Assembly: GCA_964408805.1 (NCBI GenBank)
Contig: CAYPAV010000010.1
Coordinates: 1-64,000 of the forward strand
Reading direction: 5' to 3'
DNA length: 64,000 bases
From: CAYPAV01 sp964408805
Lineage (GTDB): Bacteria; Pseudomonadota; Alphaproteobacteria; UBA8366
Below, piece by piece: positions 1 through 8,003 of this stretch. The notes under the pieces were generated by a model that saw only the letters and a list, made by a program, of their open reading frames with translations, was not told the origin of the DNA and did no database searches. The translations under genes were made by a program, and so were the position numbers. Within the stretch, counting starts at the first letter, position 1, and each line of letters begins with the position of its first letter.

Positions 1-15
1 AACAACGAGCAAGGT

Positions 16-210
16 CTAACATAACGATTGGTACGAAACCTGGGGGCAAGTCACCTTGGCGTCGGTCACGGCGTTGTTGAGATCGGGGAGCGACTTGTAT
101 GAATCGGTACCGATCACGAGCGCGACGCGCTTCGCCGCATCCGCTGCCGCCGTCCATCCAAGACCTATGGCCATGACCAAACCAACGGCGATATGTCGTC
201 CGAGCTTCAT
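16..210 (-). pseudogene. Caspase-like (peptidase C14) protein, N-terminal fragment only
   Basis: The 64-residue reading frame starts with a Sec signal peptide (about residues 1-26, ending A-D-A-A). It continues with KRVALVIGTDSYKSLPDL and N-A-V-T-D-A-K, the opening beta-strand and helix of bacterial caspase-like domains. After the D-A-K motif the homology stops and the frame ends 12 residues later. Neither other frame over positions 1-55 restores caspase sequence. The catalytic His and Cys that should follow are absent, so the gene looks truncated by a rearrangement near position 55-60 rather than by a simple frameshift. Proteins of this type are usually exported and often carry extra C-terminal domains. 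Family call fairly sure; whether a peptide is made is unknown. Confidence 0.6.
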
Positions 211-458
211 CAGGGTTTCCCTCTACCTGATCAATGCGAAGTCGAGGCGGATAATCGGGAAGAGGGTGCCGGGAGATCGGGGGCGAAGTCAATCGTCGAA
301 CGCGCGATGGCGACCGGTGATCGTTTGAAAGCGGATGAAAATTATCGCTCGGCGTCGGGTCCGAAGTGCGCGGACGACATACAGCCTTCCTCTCTGGAGG
401 AAAGCGCCGCAAACTGCCGCAATTATGAAAAACCACCTTACGCGGAGGAACCGTCCCG

Positions 459-1301
459 ATGCCGATCATTGATTCTCAAGTCCATGCCTATGCCGCCAAC
501 ACGCCGGACCGCCCCTGGGACACGACGCCAAATTGGCCCGATCACGTTGATGGCGACGAAATGGTGGCGGCAATGAATGCGGTCGGTGTCGACGGTGCGA
601 TTTTCGTCAACGCCTTTACCATGTATCGGTATGATTCCAGTTTCGCGGTCGAGGTCCGCAACGCCCATCCTGGCCGCTTTGGCCTCGTCAAACCGGTTGA
701 TCCGTCCGATCCTGCGGTGGCCGACGTGATCGCCGACTGGAAGAAGACACCGGGCACGGTCGGCCTCCGCATCCGAATGACAGATGGGTCGGACCGCGCG
801 GTGGACGACCCGGCCCTCGACCTGATCCTAGGCGAAGCCGTGCGGCATGACTTCCCGATCAATCTTCTCTGCTGGGGCAAGCTGGATGCGACCGCGGCGC
901 TGATTGATCGCCACCCCGACGCCCGCTTCGTCATCGATCATCTGGGCCTCCAGCAGCCCAAGGAGCCGCCGGCCCCGCCGGAACCCTGGGCCGACCTGCC
1001 GAAGGTGCTCGACCTCGCCAGCCGCCCGAACGCGGTAATCAAGGTCAGCGGCGCGTGCACGCTTGCACGCGAGCCTTATCCGTTCCCGGACATTTGGGAT
1101 CCGCTCGCCCGCGTATTCGACGCCTGGGGTATGGACCGCTGCCTGTGGGGCACGGATTGGACCCGCGCGTTCGCTGTCGTCAATTACGAACAGGCCGTCG
1201 AGCCATTCCGCATCACCGACCGTCTGACCGAAAGCGAGCGCGCGACGCTGATGGGTGGCGCATGTGCCGGCGTTTATGGCTGGGCGCCCGAGGGACGATG
1301 A
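459..1301 (+). CDS. Amidohydrolase family 2 protein (2-pyrone-4,6-dicarboxylate lactonase-like)
   Basis: This 280-residue TIM-barrel metal hydrolase resembles the lactonase/decarboxylase branch of amidohydrolase_2 (PDC hydrolase, fuconolactonase). Visible metal and active-site elements are N-terminal I-D-S-Q-V-H (the first His of the usual HxH is Gln), V-I-D-H-L-G near residue 165 and the C-terminal L-W-G-T-D-W. Length is typical. The start is set by GGAGGAA ending 9 bases before the ATG. It stands alone, with 248 bases of upstream sequence free of genes. The substrate is probably a cyclic ester or carboxylated ring, but it cannot be told from sequence. Confidence 0.8.
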   Translation: MPIIDSQVHAYAANTPDRPWDTTPNWPDHVDGDEMVAAMNAVGVDGAIFVNAFTMYRYDSSFAVEVRNAHPGRFGLVKPVDPSDPAVADVIADWKKTPGTVGLRIRMTDGSDRAVDDPALDLILGEAVRHDFPINLLCWGKLDATAALIDRHPDARFVIDHLGLQQPKEPPAPPEPWADLPKVLDLASRPNAVIKVSGACTLAREPYPFPDIWDPLARVFDAWGMDRCLWGTDWTRAFAVVNYEQAVEPFRITDRLTESERATLMGGACAGVYGWAPEGR

Positions 1302-1427
1302 GAGGGTGTTAAGGAAACTTTTGGGATCGACGGCGTAGGTTCGATGTGGGTGCTTTAATTTTCAAAAGTCCCGTCTTTTGGCCAGGCAGGGACCTTCCCG
1401 TTTTAATCCCGTATAGTCTCGTCCGAC

Positions 1428-2180
1428 ATGTATGTGGTGAAGGTTCTTCTCGAACTGTTGATCCTGCCGCCGAACGGGCTGGTGGTGCTGGCGATCTTGG
1501 GGGCGTTGCTTTGGCGGCGCCGGATCGGGCGCTGGATGGTGGGGGCGGCGCTCGGGCTTTATGTCGTTCTCAGCTTGCCGATCGTGGCGCACACGCTTGA
1601 CCGCGGCCTGGTCTCGGCGGTAAAGGCGGCGGCGCCGGAAGAACTCCGCGGCGCCGGAGCGATCGTTCTTCTGACCGGCGGGATCTATCCCAGCGCGCCC
1701 GAATACGAAGGGCGGGAGGCGATCGGCGGGAGTTCCCTTTTCCGTGCCCGCTATGCGTCTTGGCTTCAAAAACGGCTCAACCTGCCGATCCTCGTCGTCG
1801 GCGGACGCGTGCGGCCGACGCGATCGAGCGAGGCGGCGGTCATGGCGGCCGTGCTCCGTGACGAATTCGGCGTGCCTGTGCGCTGGGTCGTCGGCCGGGG
1901 CCGCGACACCATCGAAAGTGCGCGCGCCGCTCGAGAGGTATTGAAACCGGAAGGGATCGGGCAGATCGCGCTCGTCACCTCTCCGCATCACATGGCCCGC
2001 GCCCAGACCGCCTTTCGCGGCGTCGGCTTCGACGTTCTGCCGGCGCCGACGGGGTTCGGCGTCCGGGACGGTTGGGGCATTGTCGATTTCCTGCCCCGAG
2101 CCGGAGCCCTCTCGAAGAGCTCGCGGGCGATCAAGGAATGGCTGGGGCGGCTCTGGACATGGGTGTTCGTTAGCGCCTGA
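1428..2180 (+). CDS. YdcF family membrane protein (DUF218)
   Basis: 250 residues. Two hydrophobic segments at the N-terminus (about residues 5-22 and 32-52) are followed by a DUF218 Rossmann-like domain with I-V-L-L-T-G-G-I near residue 76, L-P-I-L-V-V-G-G-R and the late L-V-T-S-P-H-H-M-A-R-A motif. This matches the ElyC/SanA/YdcF group, some members of which act in cell-envelope polysaccharide metabolism or vancomycin tolerance. Its 3' end faces the P450 gene (convergent, 37 bases apart). A specific role cannot be assigned. Confidence 0.85.
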   Translation: MYVVKVLLELLILPPNGLVVLAILGALLWRRRIGRWMVGAALGLYVVLSLPIVAHTLDRGLVSAVKAAAPEELRGAGAIVLLTGGIYPSAPEYEGREAIGGSSLFRARYASWLQKRLNLPILVVGGRVRPTRSSEAAVMAAVLRDEFGVPVRWVVGRGRDTIESARAAREVLKPEGIGQIALVTSPHHMARAQTAFRGVGFDVLPAPTGFGVRDGWGIVDFLPRAGALSKSSRAIKEWLGRLWTWVFVSA

Positions 2181-2217
2181 GCCATCACCGGCTATCGCAT
2201 GTCAGATTCTCTTCAGC

Positions 2218-3444
2218 TCAAACCGGGAACCGCACCGGGATGCTGCGGGGGCCCCGGACCTGGCCACCGGCCCAGGTGACGGCGTCCGGGTCGGTCAGTT
2301 CGAATTCGGGGATGCGCTCGAACCAGATCCGAAGGGCTGCGTCCATTTCCATCCGCGCGAGGTTGGAGCCCGCGCAGCGATGGATGCCGATGCCAAAGGC
2401 GATATGGCGGTTGCGCTCGCGATCGAGGACGACCTCGTCGGCGCGCTCGAAGGCGTCCGGGTCGCGGTTCGCGGCCGGGAAGTTCAGGATCATCTTTTCG
2501 CCCGGCCTGAGTTCCGTGCCGTTGATGGTGACGGGCTCCACGATCCGCCGCGCCATCATGACCGGGCCGTAAAAGCGGAGCATTTCCTCGATTGCCGTTG
2601 GGAACAGTTCCGGTTCCTTGGCCAACCGCCGCCGGTCGCCGGCGGTTGCCGCGAAATGCCAGAGCGAGGCCCCGATCGAACTCCAGGTCGTATCGATCCC
2701 GGCCACCAGAATCAGATTACAGACGCCGATGATCGTATGGTCGCTCAAGGCTTCGCCTTCGACCTCGGCGTCGATCAATTTCGAGACCACGTCGTCTTCC
2801 CGTGTCTCGCGGCGCTTGGCGACGAGATCCTGGAAGAAGTCACGGATGATGATGCGGTATTTGGCGCGCAGCTCGGGCTGGGTCTGGCCGAGTTCAAGGA
2901 CACCCTGGGTCCATTCGGTGAACTCCGCACTCCGCGAGGGGTCGATGCCGAGAATTCGCGCGATGACGCGAGGCGGGATCTGCTGGGCGTAGTCGGCCGC
3001 CGCATCGCAGGTTCCATTCTTGATGAATCCGTCGATCAATTCGTGGCAGAGATCTTCCGTATAGGGGCGATAGCTCTCGGTCGCCGCCGGCGTGAAGAAG
3101 GGCAGGATCAATTGCTTGTAGGGTTTGTGTTCGGGCGGATCGGCGGTGATCGGCGGGTTCTCGGTCCCGTACATCTTCACTTCGGCGATCATCTCTTCGC
3201 GCATCTCGGGCGGCGGCGGGACGACCGCCGGCGAACGGTTCGAGAGTTCGGGCACCTTGCGCACCAATTCCTGAAGGTCGTCGTAGCGGGTCGCCATATA
3301 GGCCCCGCCCCAGCGCGTGGTATGGGCGACCGGGCAGCGTTCGCGAAGATCGTCCCATACGGGGGCCGGGTCCTTCACATAATCGGAATCGAAGATATCG
3401 AAATCGGTCGCCCAGTCGGTGACCGGTGTATTTTCATCGCTCAT
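2218..3444 (-). CDS. Cytochrome P450, soluble bacterial class
   Basis: 408 residues, normal for a soluble class I bacterial P450 without a membrane anchor. It has the I-helix oxygen-activation motif A-G-I-D-T-T (residues 248-253), the K-helix E-M-L-R (287-290) and the heme loop F-G-I-G-I-H-R-C-A-G with the axial thiolate at Cys357. A [3Fe-4S]-type ferredoxin gene lies 82 bases upstream on the same strand and is its obvious electron donor. No ferredoxin reductase is adjacent, so a distant one must be used. Neighbouring SDR genes suggest a hydroxylated product that is further oxidised. The substrate is unknown, probably a hydrophobic terpenoid or alicyclic compound. Confidence 0.93.
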   Translation of the reverse strand: MSDENTPVTDWATDFDIFDSDYVKDPAPVWDDLRERCPVAHTTRWGGAYMATRYDDLQELVRKVPELSNRSPAVVPPPPEMREEMIAEVKMYGTENPPITADPPEHKPYKQLILPFFTPAATESYRPYTEDLCHELIDGFIKNGTCDAAADYAQQIPPRVIARILGIDPSRSAEFTEWTQGVLELGQTQPELRAKYRIIIRDFFQDLVAKRRETREDDVVSKLIDAEVEGEALSDHTIIGVCNLILVAGIDTTWSSIGASLWHFAATAGDRRRLAKEPELFPTAIEEMLRFYGPVMMARRIVEPVTINGTELRPGEKMILNFPAANRDPDAFERADEVVLDRERNRHIAFGIGIHRCAGSNLARMEMDAALRIWFERIPEFELTDPDAVTWAGGQVRGPRSIPVRFPV

Positions 3445-3526
3445 GAGGCCGTTCCCTACATCCTTGCGCCGCAGTCCAAGTTAGCATGTTCCCGGACTGA
3501 AATCACCGCCCGGTGCCACGCGTGTG

Positions 3527-3724
3527 TTATTCCTCGGTGATCTCGATGGCGAATTCGGGACAATTGGCCACGGCCAGGCGCGCCTTTTCCTCCTGGCCTT
3601 CGGCGACGACGCCGTCTTCGGTGGCGGTCGCATAGGCGAATTCGTCGAGTTCGAACATGCCGGGCGCCAGGACCATACAACGGTTGTGACCCTGGCACTT
3701 GTCGGGGTCGACTTGGATTCGCAT
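3527..3724 (-). CDS. Ferredoxin, single [3Fe-4S]/[4Fe-4S] cluster, P450 redox partner
   Basis: A 65-residue protein. Cluster ligands follow the C-x2-H-x2-C pattern (C-Q-G-H-N-R-C, residues 10-16) plus N-C-P at residue 55, typical of 3Fe-4S ferredoxins that serve bacterial P450s. His replaces the usual second Cys, so three Cys remain. The start at 3724 is chosen because GGAGA lies six bases upstream; an ATG five codons earlier has no such site. The open frame continues far upstream across the divergent SDR gene, but that part is antisense noise. It lies immediately upstream of the P450 gene on the same strand. Confidence 0.88.
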   Translation of the reverse strand: MRIQVDPDKCQGHNRCMVLAPGMFELDEFAYATATEDGVVAEGQEEKARLAVANCPEFAIEITEE

Positions 3725-3910
3725 CGTCTTCTCCGTCATCCGTTTCAATCCGATCCTTCCGGGGCATCCGCCCGGACATCCTATCCATTTATTCCAGTTT
3801 CCGCCGTCGGACCAGCCCATCCGTCGAAAGCCCTGCGGCATTTCCGCGAATTGCGGACGCCGCTCGGGAGATGTAAGACTGGCGCAATCAATCAACACGG
3901 GGAAATCGAC

Positions 3911-4840
3911 ATGCATCTGGACGGAAAGACCGCCATCGTAACCGGCGCCGGTCGCGGCATCGGCATGGAAATCGCCTATATGCTGGCCAAGGAAGGGGCC
4001 ATCGTCACGGTCAACGATCCCGGCGTCGGGCGAAACGGCGAGGAGATCGAGGAGACGCCCGCGGAAGAGGTGGTGGCCGAGATCAAGGCGGCCGGCGGCA
4101 CGGCCGAGGCCAACCGCGATTCCGTTGCCGATTACGGCCTGGCGGGCCGCATGGTCCAGAAGGTGGTCGACGACCATGGCAAGATCGACATCGTCGTCAA
4201 TTCCGCCGGCTTGCTCCGCGAACGCATGATCTGGAACATGACCGAGGACGATTTCGACCTCGTCATCTCGGTTCACCTGAAAGGGCACTGGAACATGTGC
4301 CATCACGCGATCAAGCACATGCGGACCGCCAAGTTCGGCCGCATCGTGAATTTCTCCTCCGATGCCTTCAAGGGCTCGGTCGGGCAGTGCAACTACGCCG
4401 CCGCGAAGGCGGGCATCATCGGTCTGACCCGCTCGATCGCCAAGGAGACCAGCCGCTACGGCATTACCGCCAACGCCATCTGCCCGGCCGCGGATACCCG
4501 CATGACCATCAACGACGCGGTCATCGCCAATCGCAAGCGCCGCTTCGAGGACGGCCTGATGACGGAAGAGGAATTCGAACGCGCCAACCGCCCCCGGGGG
4601 CCGGAGCACATTGCCCCGATGGTCGCCTATCTTTGCACCGACCGCGCCCAGGACATCAACGGCCACCTATTCCACGTCGAGCGCGGCCGCATCCACAGCT
4701 ACTATTACAGCCAGGAACGAAAGGCCCTCCACAAGGGCGGCGACGGCCTCTTCACCATCGACGAGTTGATCGAGGATGTCCCCGGCTCGATCATGAGCGA
4801 AGCGGAGCAAGTGGCCGCCCCCTACGTACCGGAGGGGTAG
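3911..4840 (+). CDS. Short-chain dehydrogenase, MFE-2/FabG-like (copy 1 of tandem pair)
   Basis: 309 residues. NAD(P)-binding T-G-A-G-R-G-I-G is at residues 11-18. V-N-D-P-G follows beta-2, where the Asp suggests NAD rather than NADP. The catalytic Ser is in F-S-S-D-A-F and the Tyr/Lys in Q-C-N-Y-A-A-A-K. The sequence resembles the (3R)-hydroxyacyl-CoA dehydrogenase domain of peroxisomal multifunctional enzyme 2, with a C-terminal extension of about 60 residues. A paralog of exactly the same length follows 382 bases downstream, pointing to tandem duplication. It is divergent from the ferredoxin/P450 pair, suggesting a shared pathway. Likely oxidises a secondary alcohol or 3-hydroxyacyl-CoA. 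Confidence 0.85.
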   Translation: MHLDGKTAIVTGAGRGIGMEIAYMLAKEGAIVTVNDPGVGRNGEEIEETPAEEVVAEIKAAGGTAEANRDSVADYGLAGRMVQKVVDDHGKIDIVVNSAGLLRERMIWNMTEDDFDLVISVHLKGHWNMCHHAIKHMRTAKFGRIVNFSSDAFKGSVGQCNYAAAKAGIIGLTRSIAKETSRYGITANAICPAADTRMTINDAVIANRKRRFEDGLMTEEEFERANRPRGPEHIAPMVAYLCTDRAQDINGHLFHVERGRIHSYYYSQERKALHKGGDGLFTIDELIEDVPGSIMSEAEQVAAPYVPEG

Positions 4841-5222
4841 CGGCGACAGGTCGGAAGGGGTTGCGGCGAGACCGGGATAAGTCCGACCGCCAACCACCCG
4901 TTACCGTCCCAACCAGAGCCACCCGTCACCGTCTCCGCCCGCGCGTGGAACCGCACGGAACCGGAAGGTCGGCGCTGGCTTCGAATCCGGCGAAGCTCGG
5001 CGTTCATACCATGAACAATGTTGCGTGGCGGCAGTCCGGACCGCGTGGCGCGATGGGCCTATCGACCTACTAACGCATGACAGAGCGTTGCCGGTGGGGC
5101 GCGGTCGCGCCGCGTCGCGGTTCCGGACTGGTGATCGTAGGTATCGCGACCACATATTTATCGGGGAGACCTGCGTCCCCTAACGGAACATCAACAACCG
5201 AATAATCCTTGGAGAATTGGTT
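4841..5222 (+). other. Intergenic region between the SDR paralogs, no gene seen
   Basis: 382 bases without a convincing reading frame. It contains a 7-base dyad GGTCGGA/TCCGACC just after the first SDR gene, a compact GGCGCG-gt-CGCGCC palindrome near 5098-5111 and a GGGGA/TCCCC dyad at about 5164-5181. The last 60 bases are AT-richer, as expected for a promoter of the second SDR, with GGAGA at 5211-5215 as its ribosome binding site. No sequence from either SDR gene is repeated here as far as I can see. Confidence 0.4.
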
Positions 5223-6152
5223 ATGAATTTAGAAGGAAAATCCGCAATCGTCACCGGTGCCGGACGCGGCATCGGCCGGGACGTCGCCTTGTTGCTGGCC
5301 AAGGAAGGCGCCAGCGTGGTCGTCAACGACCCCGGCGTCGGACGGGGCGGCGAAGCCGAGGATACCAGCCCGGCGGACGATGTGGTGGCCGAAATCAACG
5401 AGGCCGGCGGCACCGCCGTCGCCAACAAGGACTCCGTCGCCGATTACGCCAACGCCGGACGCATGATCAAGCAATGCGTCGATACCTACGGCAAGATCGA
5501 TGCCCTTGTGAATGTCGCCGGCATGCTGCGCGAGCGCATGATCTGGAACATGACCGAGGATGATTTCGACCAGGTCATCTCGGTCCACCTCAAGGGCCAC
5601 TGGAACATGTGCCACCATGCGACCAAGGTGATGCGGACCGCGAGGGCCGGGCGGATCGTCAATTTCTCCTCCGATGCCTTCAAGGGATCGGTCGGGCAGT
5701 GCAACTATTCCGCCGCCAAGGCGGGCATCATCGGGCTGACCCGCTCCATCGCGCGGGAATGCGGCCGCTACGGCATCACCGCCAACGCCATGTGCCCGAT
5801 GGCCGCGACCCGGATGACCGTCAACGACGCAGTCATCGCCGGCTGGAAACGCCGCCTCGACGCGGGCCTTCTTACCCAAGAACAGTACGATTCAAGGATG
5901 GCGATGCCGGGGCCGGAATTCGTCGCCCCGATGGTCGCGTATCTTTGCACCGACGCGGCCGAGGATATCAACGGACAGCTCTTCCACGCGGAGCGTTCCC
6001 GCATTCACACTTACTATTTCGGCGAGGAATCACGCTCGATCTACAAATACGACGATGACGGCATGTTTACCGTGGACGAGCTGAAATCCTTCGTGCCCGA
6101 GGGGTTGATGGCCGGCATCCCCAACATCGCCCCCCGCGAGGACCCGAAATAG
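5223..6152 (+). CDS. Short-chain dehydrogenase, MFE-2/FabG-like (copy 2 of tandem pair)
   Basis: 309 residues, co-linear with the upstream paralog over the whole length. It shares T-G-A-G-R-G-I-G, V-N-D-P-G-V-G-R, the L-R-E-R-M-I-W-N-M-T-E-D-D-F-D block, catalytic Ser in F-S-S-D-A-F-K-G-S-V-G-Q and Y-S-A-A-K. The copies differ mainly in the C-terminal 80 residues, where a substrate lid would lie. The ATG at 5223 is preferred to the in-frame TTG at 5217 because GGAGA sits seven bases before it. The amidohydrolase-like gene starts 27 bases downstream, so these two probably form an operon. Presumed 3-hydroxyacyl-CoA or alcohol dehydrogenase. Confidence 0.86.
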   Translation: MNLEGKSAIVTGAGRGIGRDVALLLAKEGASVVVNDPGVGRGGEAEDTSPADDVVAEINEAGGTAVANKDSVADYANAGRMIKQCVDTYGKIDALVNVAGMLRERMIWNMTEDDFDQVISVHLKGHWNMCHHATKVMRTARAGRIVNFSSDAFKGSVGQCNYSAAKAGIIGLTRSIARECGRYGITANAMCPMAATRMTVNDAVIAGWKRRLDAGLLTQEQYDSRMAMPGPEFVAPMVAYLCTDAAEDINGQLFHAERSRIHTYYFGEESRSIYKYDDDGMFTVDELKSFVPEGLMAGIPNIAPREDPK

Positions 6153-6179
6153 CGGAAAGGGTTTATGGAGGAGGAAAGC

Positions 6180-7061
6180 ATGCGCATCATCGATATGGAA
6201 TGTTCGATCCCGGCGCTGGAGGAAGCAGCCCCGCCGCCGGCCGACCCGGAACCCGACCTCCAACCCGACAGTGAGGAACGCGAGGGGTACGGCATGGCCA
6301 ATTACGGGCGGATCTTCCGGTCGCGCGCGGAAGACGCACCCCAGGCGCCACCCTTGGCGGTGTCGGACTACGTGGCCAAGATCGCCGGCCTCGGTATCGA
6401 GAAGGCGGTCCCGTTCGGCATTTCCAACGACCAACAGGCCGATCTGATACGCGATTTTCCGGGCCAGTTCCTGGGCCTGGCGCGCATCAGTGCCTGGCGC
6501 GGGATGGCCGGCGTTCGCGAGTTGGAAACGAGGATCCGCGAGCAGGGGTTTCGCGCGCTCGGCATATCGGCACTGGTGGATAAACTGCCGGCCGGCGACC
6601 GGCGCTACTATCCGCTCTACGGCAAGGCGGCGGAGCTCGGCATTCCGGTCCGGATCTATTCGAGCATGAGTTACGCGAACGACCGGCCTTATGACCTCGG
6701 CCATCCGAGGAACCTCGATCAGATCGCCATCGACTTTCCCGAACTGAAGATCATCGGCGGGCTCGGCGGCTGGCCGTGGGTCAACGAAATGGTGGCTCTG
6801 GTGCGCCGTCACCCCAATCTCTATCTCGACACCTCCGCGCATCGGCCGAAATATCTCGGCGAGCCCGGCACCGGCTGGGAGATGCTGATGCGCTTCGGCA
6901 ATACGCTGATTCAGGACAAGGTGCTGGTCGGGATCTCGGCCACGCTGATCGGGCAGCCCCATGAAACCCTGATCCAGGAATACCTGGATTTGCCGCTCAA
7001 GGACTCGGTCAAGGAGAAATGGCTCTACGCCAACGCGGCGCGGCTGTTCGAACTGGGTTGA
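6180..7061 (+). CDS. Amidohydrolase family 2 protein lacking the metal ligands
   Basis: 293 residues with amidohydrolase_2 architecture. The block G-W-P-W-V-N-E-M and the sequence D-T-S-A-H-R-P-K are close to family consensus, yet metal-binding positions are changed. The N-terminal HxH site reads I-I-D-M-E-C-S-I-P. The barrel His before the G-W-P-W-V block is Gly (I-I-G-G-L-G-G). The C-terminal G-T-D is G-I-S. It is therefore probably not a metal hydrolase: it could be a metal-independent decarboxylase/lyase, a binding protein or inactive. The start at 6180 follows GGAGGAGG with 5-base spacing; the upstream in-frame ATG at 6165 overlaps that site. Likely co-transcribed with the second SDR. 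Confidence 0.75.
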   Translation: MRIIDMECSIPALEEAAPPPADPEPDLQPDSEEREGYGMANYGRIFRSRAEDAPQAPPLAVSDYVAKIAGLGIEKAVPFGISNDQQADLIRDFPGQFLGLARISAWRGMAGVRELETRIREQGFRALGISALVDKLPAGDRRYYPLYGKAAELGIPVRIYSSMSYANDRPYDLGHPRNLDQIAIDFPELKIIGGLGGWPWVNEMVALVRRHPNLYLDTSAHRPKYLGEPGTGWEMLMRFGNTLIQDKVLVGISATLIGQPHETLIQEYLDLPLKDSVKEKWLYANAARLFELG

Positions 7062-7144
7062 TTGGGCGGTATGGTGGAAGATGGGTATGGGGTCCGCCTA
7101 TGTTCCGGTAATTTGACGAAACGATCGGCACCGACGATGTCGCG

Positions 7145-7417
7145 ATGGAAAATCTCCCGCCCGACGTAGAAGCATACCGGCGCACGCCGTCGTTCACCGA
7201 GCACACCGTCCCGCAAGCCCTGCTAACGGACCATCGTACCAAGGCGGGTGTCTGGGCGCGGATTGTCGTCGAAACCGGCGCGCTATTGATGCGCATCGCG
7301 GAAACCGGAGAACAGGTCCACCTCGAACCCGGCGTCGACGGAGTCGCGGCGCCCGAACAAGCGCACAGAGTCGAACTGTCGTCGACCGCCAAGTTCTTCG
7401 TCGAATTCCATCGGTGA
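7145..7417 (+). CDS. DUF1971 domain protein (tellurite-resistance TehB-like cupin)
   Basis: 90 residues. The sequence L-P-P-D-V-E-A-Y-R-R-T-P-S-F followed by A-L-L-T-D-H-R-T-K-A-G-V-W and ending K-F-F-V-E-F-H matches DUF1971. This is a small beta-barrel domain found alone or fused to the TehB methyltransferase, with possible metal or tellurite relation. The full domain is present and there is no methyltransferase part nearby. No strong ribosome binding site is visible. It stands alone between the amidohydrolase and a small exported protein. Biochemical function is unknown. Confidence 0.75.
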   Translation: MENLPPDVEAYRRTPSFTEHTVPQALLTDHRTKAGVWARIVVETGALLMRIAETGEQVHLEPGVDGVAAPEQAHRVELSSTAKFFVEFHR

Positions 7418-7616
7418 CAATCGAAAGGCCTCGTAAAGGTAGAATATTATTTCCGGGGTAAGTGCCGTGCCCCACTTCGAAATGGGCGCCGCCGGAAACT
7501 GAACCCGCCATAGACGGGCCGACTACGGTATACATATACCGCGAAAAATGTGTTATTAACGAGTCTTGGTCCGACTGATCATGCAACACGATCAGTGTGT
7601 TCGTAGGAAGATTGAT

Positions 7617-7877
7617 ATGAAACTAATTCTGCTTGTCTTTGTGTGTGTCGTCTTGCTTTCGGCCCCCGCGTCGGCATGTCGCGGATTGTGGGAGTATCCG
7701 CAAACCATGAAACAACTCGCCATGATGGACATGAAGCCGGCGGCCAAGAAAGCGTATAAGAAGCGGCTCGACGACGGGTTCGCGATACACGAGCGCGGGC
7801 ATGCCTCCAAGAACAAGCGCATGATGAAGGAAGCCGTCGGGATATTGGATCAAATCAAACTCGAAATCATGAAGTGA
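7617..7877 (+). CDS. Small exported protein of unknown function
   Basis: 86 residues with a clear signal peptide (M-K-L-I-L-L-V-F-V-C-V-V-L-L, cleavage near A-S-A-C around residues 17-20; a lipobox is possible because Cys follows A-S-A). The mature part is short, helical and rich in Lys and Met (M-K-Q-L-A-M-M-D-M-K), ending in a second charged helix. I do not recognise a family. The region just upstream is AT-rich for this genome and includes GAAGATTGAT before the ATG. It is flanked by DUF1971 and a cyclase on the same strand with gaps above 100 bases, so it may be a single-gene unit. Confidence 0.65.
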   Translation: MKLILLVFVCVVLLSAPASACRGLWEYPQTMKQLAMMDMKPAAKKAYKKRLDDGFAIHERGHASKNKRMMKEAVGILDQIKLEIMK

Positions 7878-8003
7878 CGGTCCGCCCGCCGGTCGTCCAG
7901 CGCGTGAGTACTCGTCTCCCCTCGTCGGCGGGCGTGGAATTCGGGTTCCGAAGGCGTTTTCCCGGCCTGAATGTCCCCGATTTCCGTAATTAGACGACTT
8001 TGC

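Noticed and set aside
2080..3540. Plus-strand open frame of 486 codons
   Set aside because: Antisense to the P450 gene with its heme Cys motif; the plus-strand product has a low-complexity, Arg/Asp-rich composition.
3725..4666. N-terminal extension of the ferredoxin frame
   Set aside because: The frame stays open across the SDR gene but lacks any domain; the ribosome binding site at 3724 and the usual 65-residue length decide the start.
4841..5222. Minus-strand open frame at 4901-5155
   Set aside because: 84 Arg/Ser/Pro-rich codons with no ribosome binding site or motif; probably chance.
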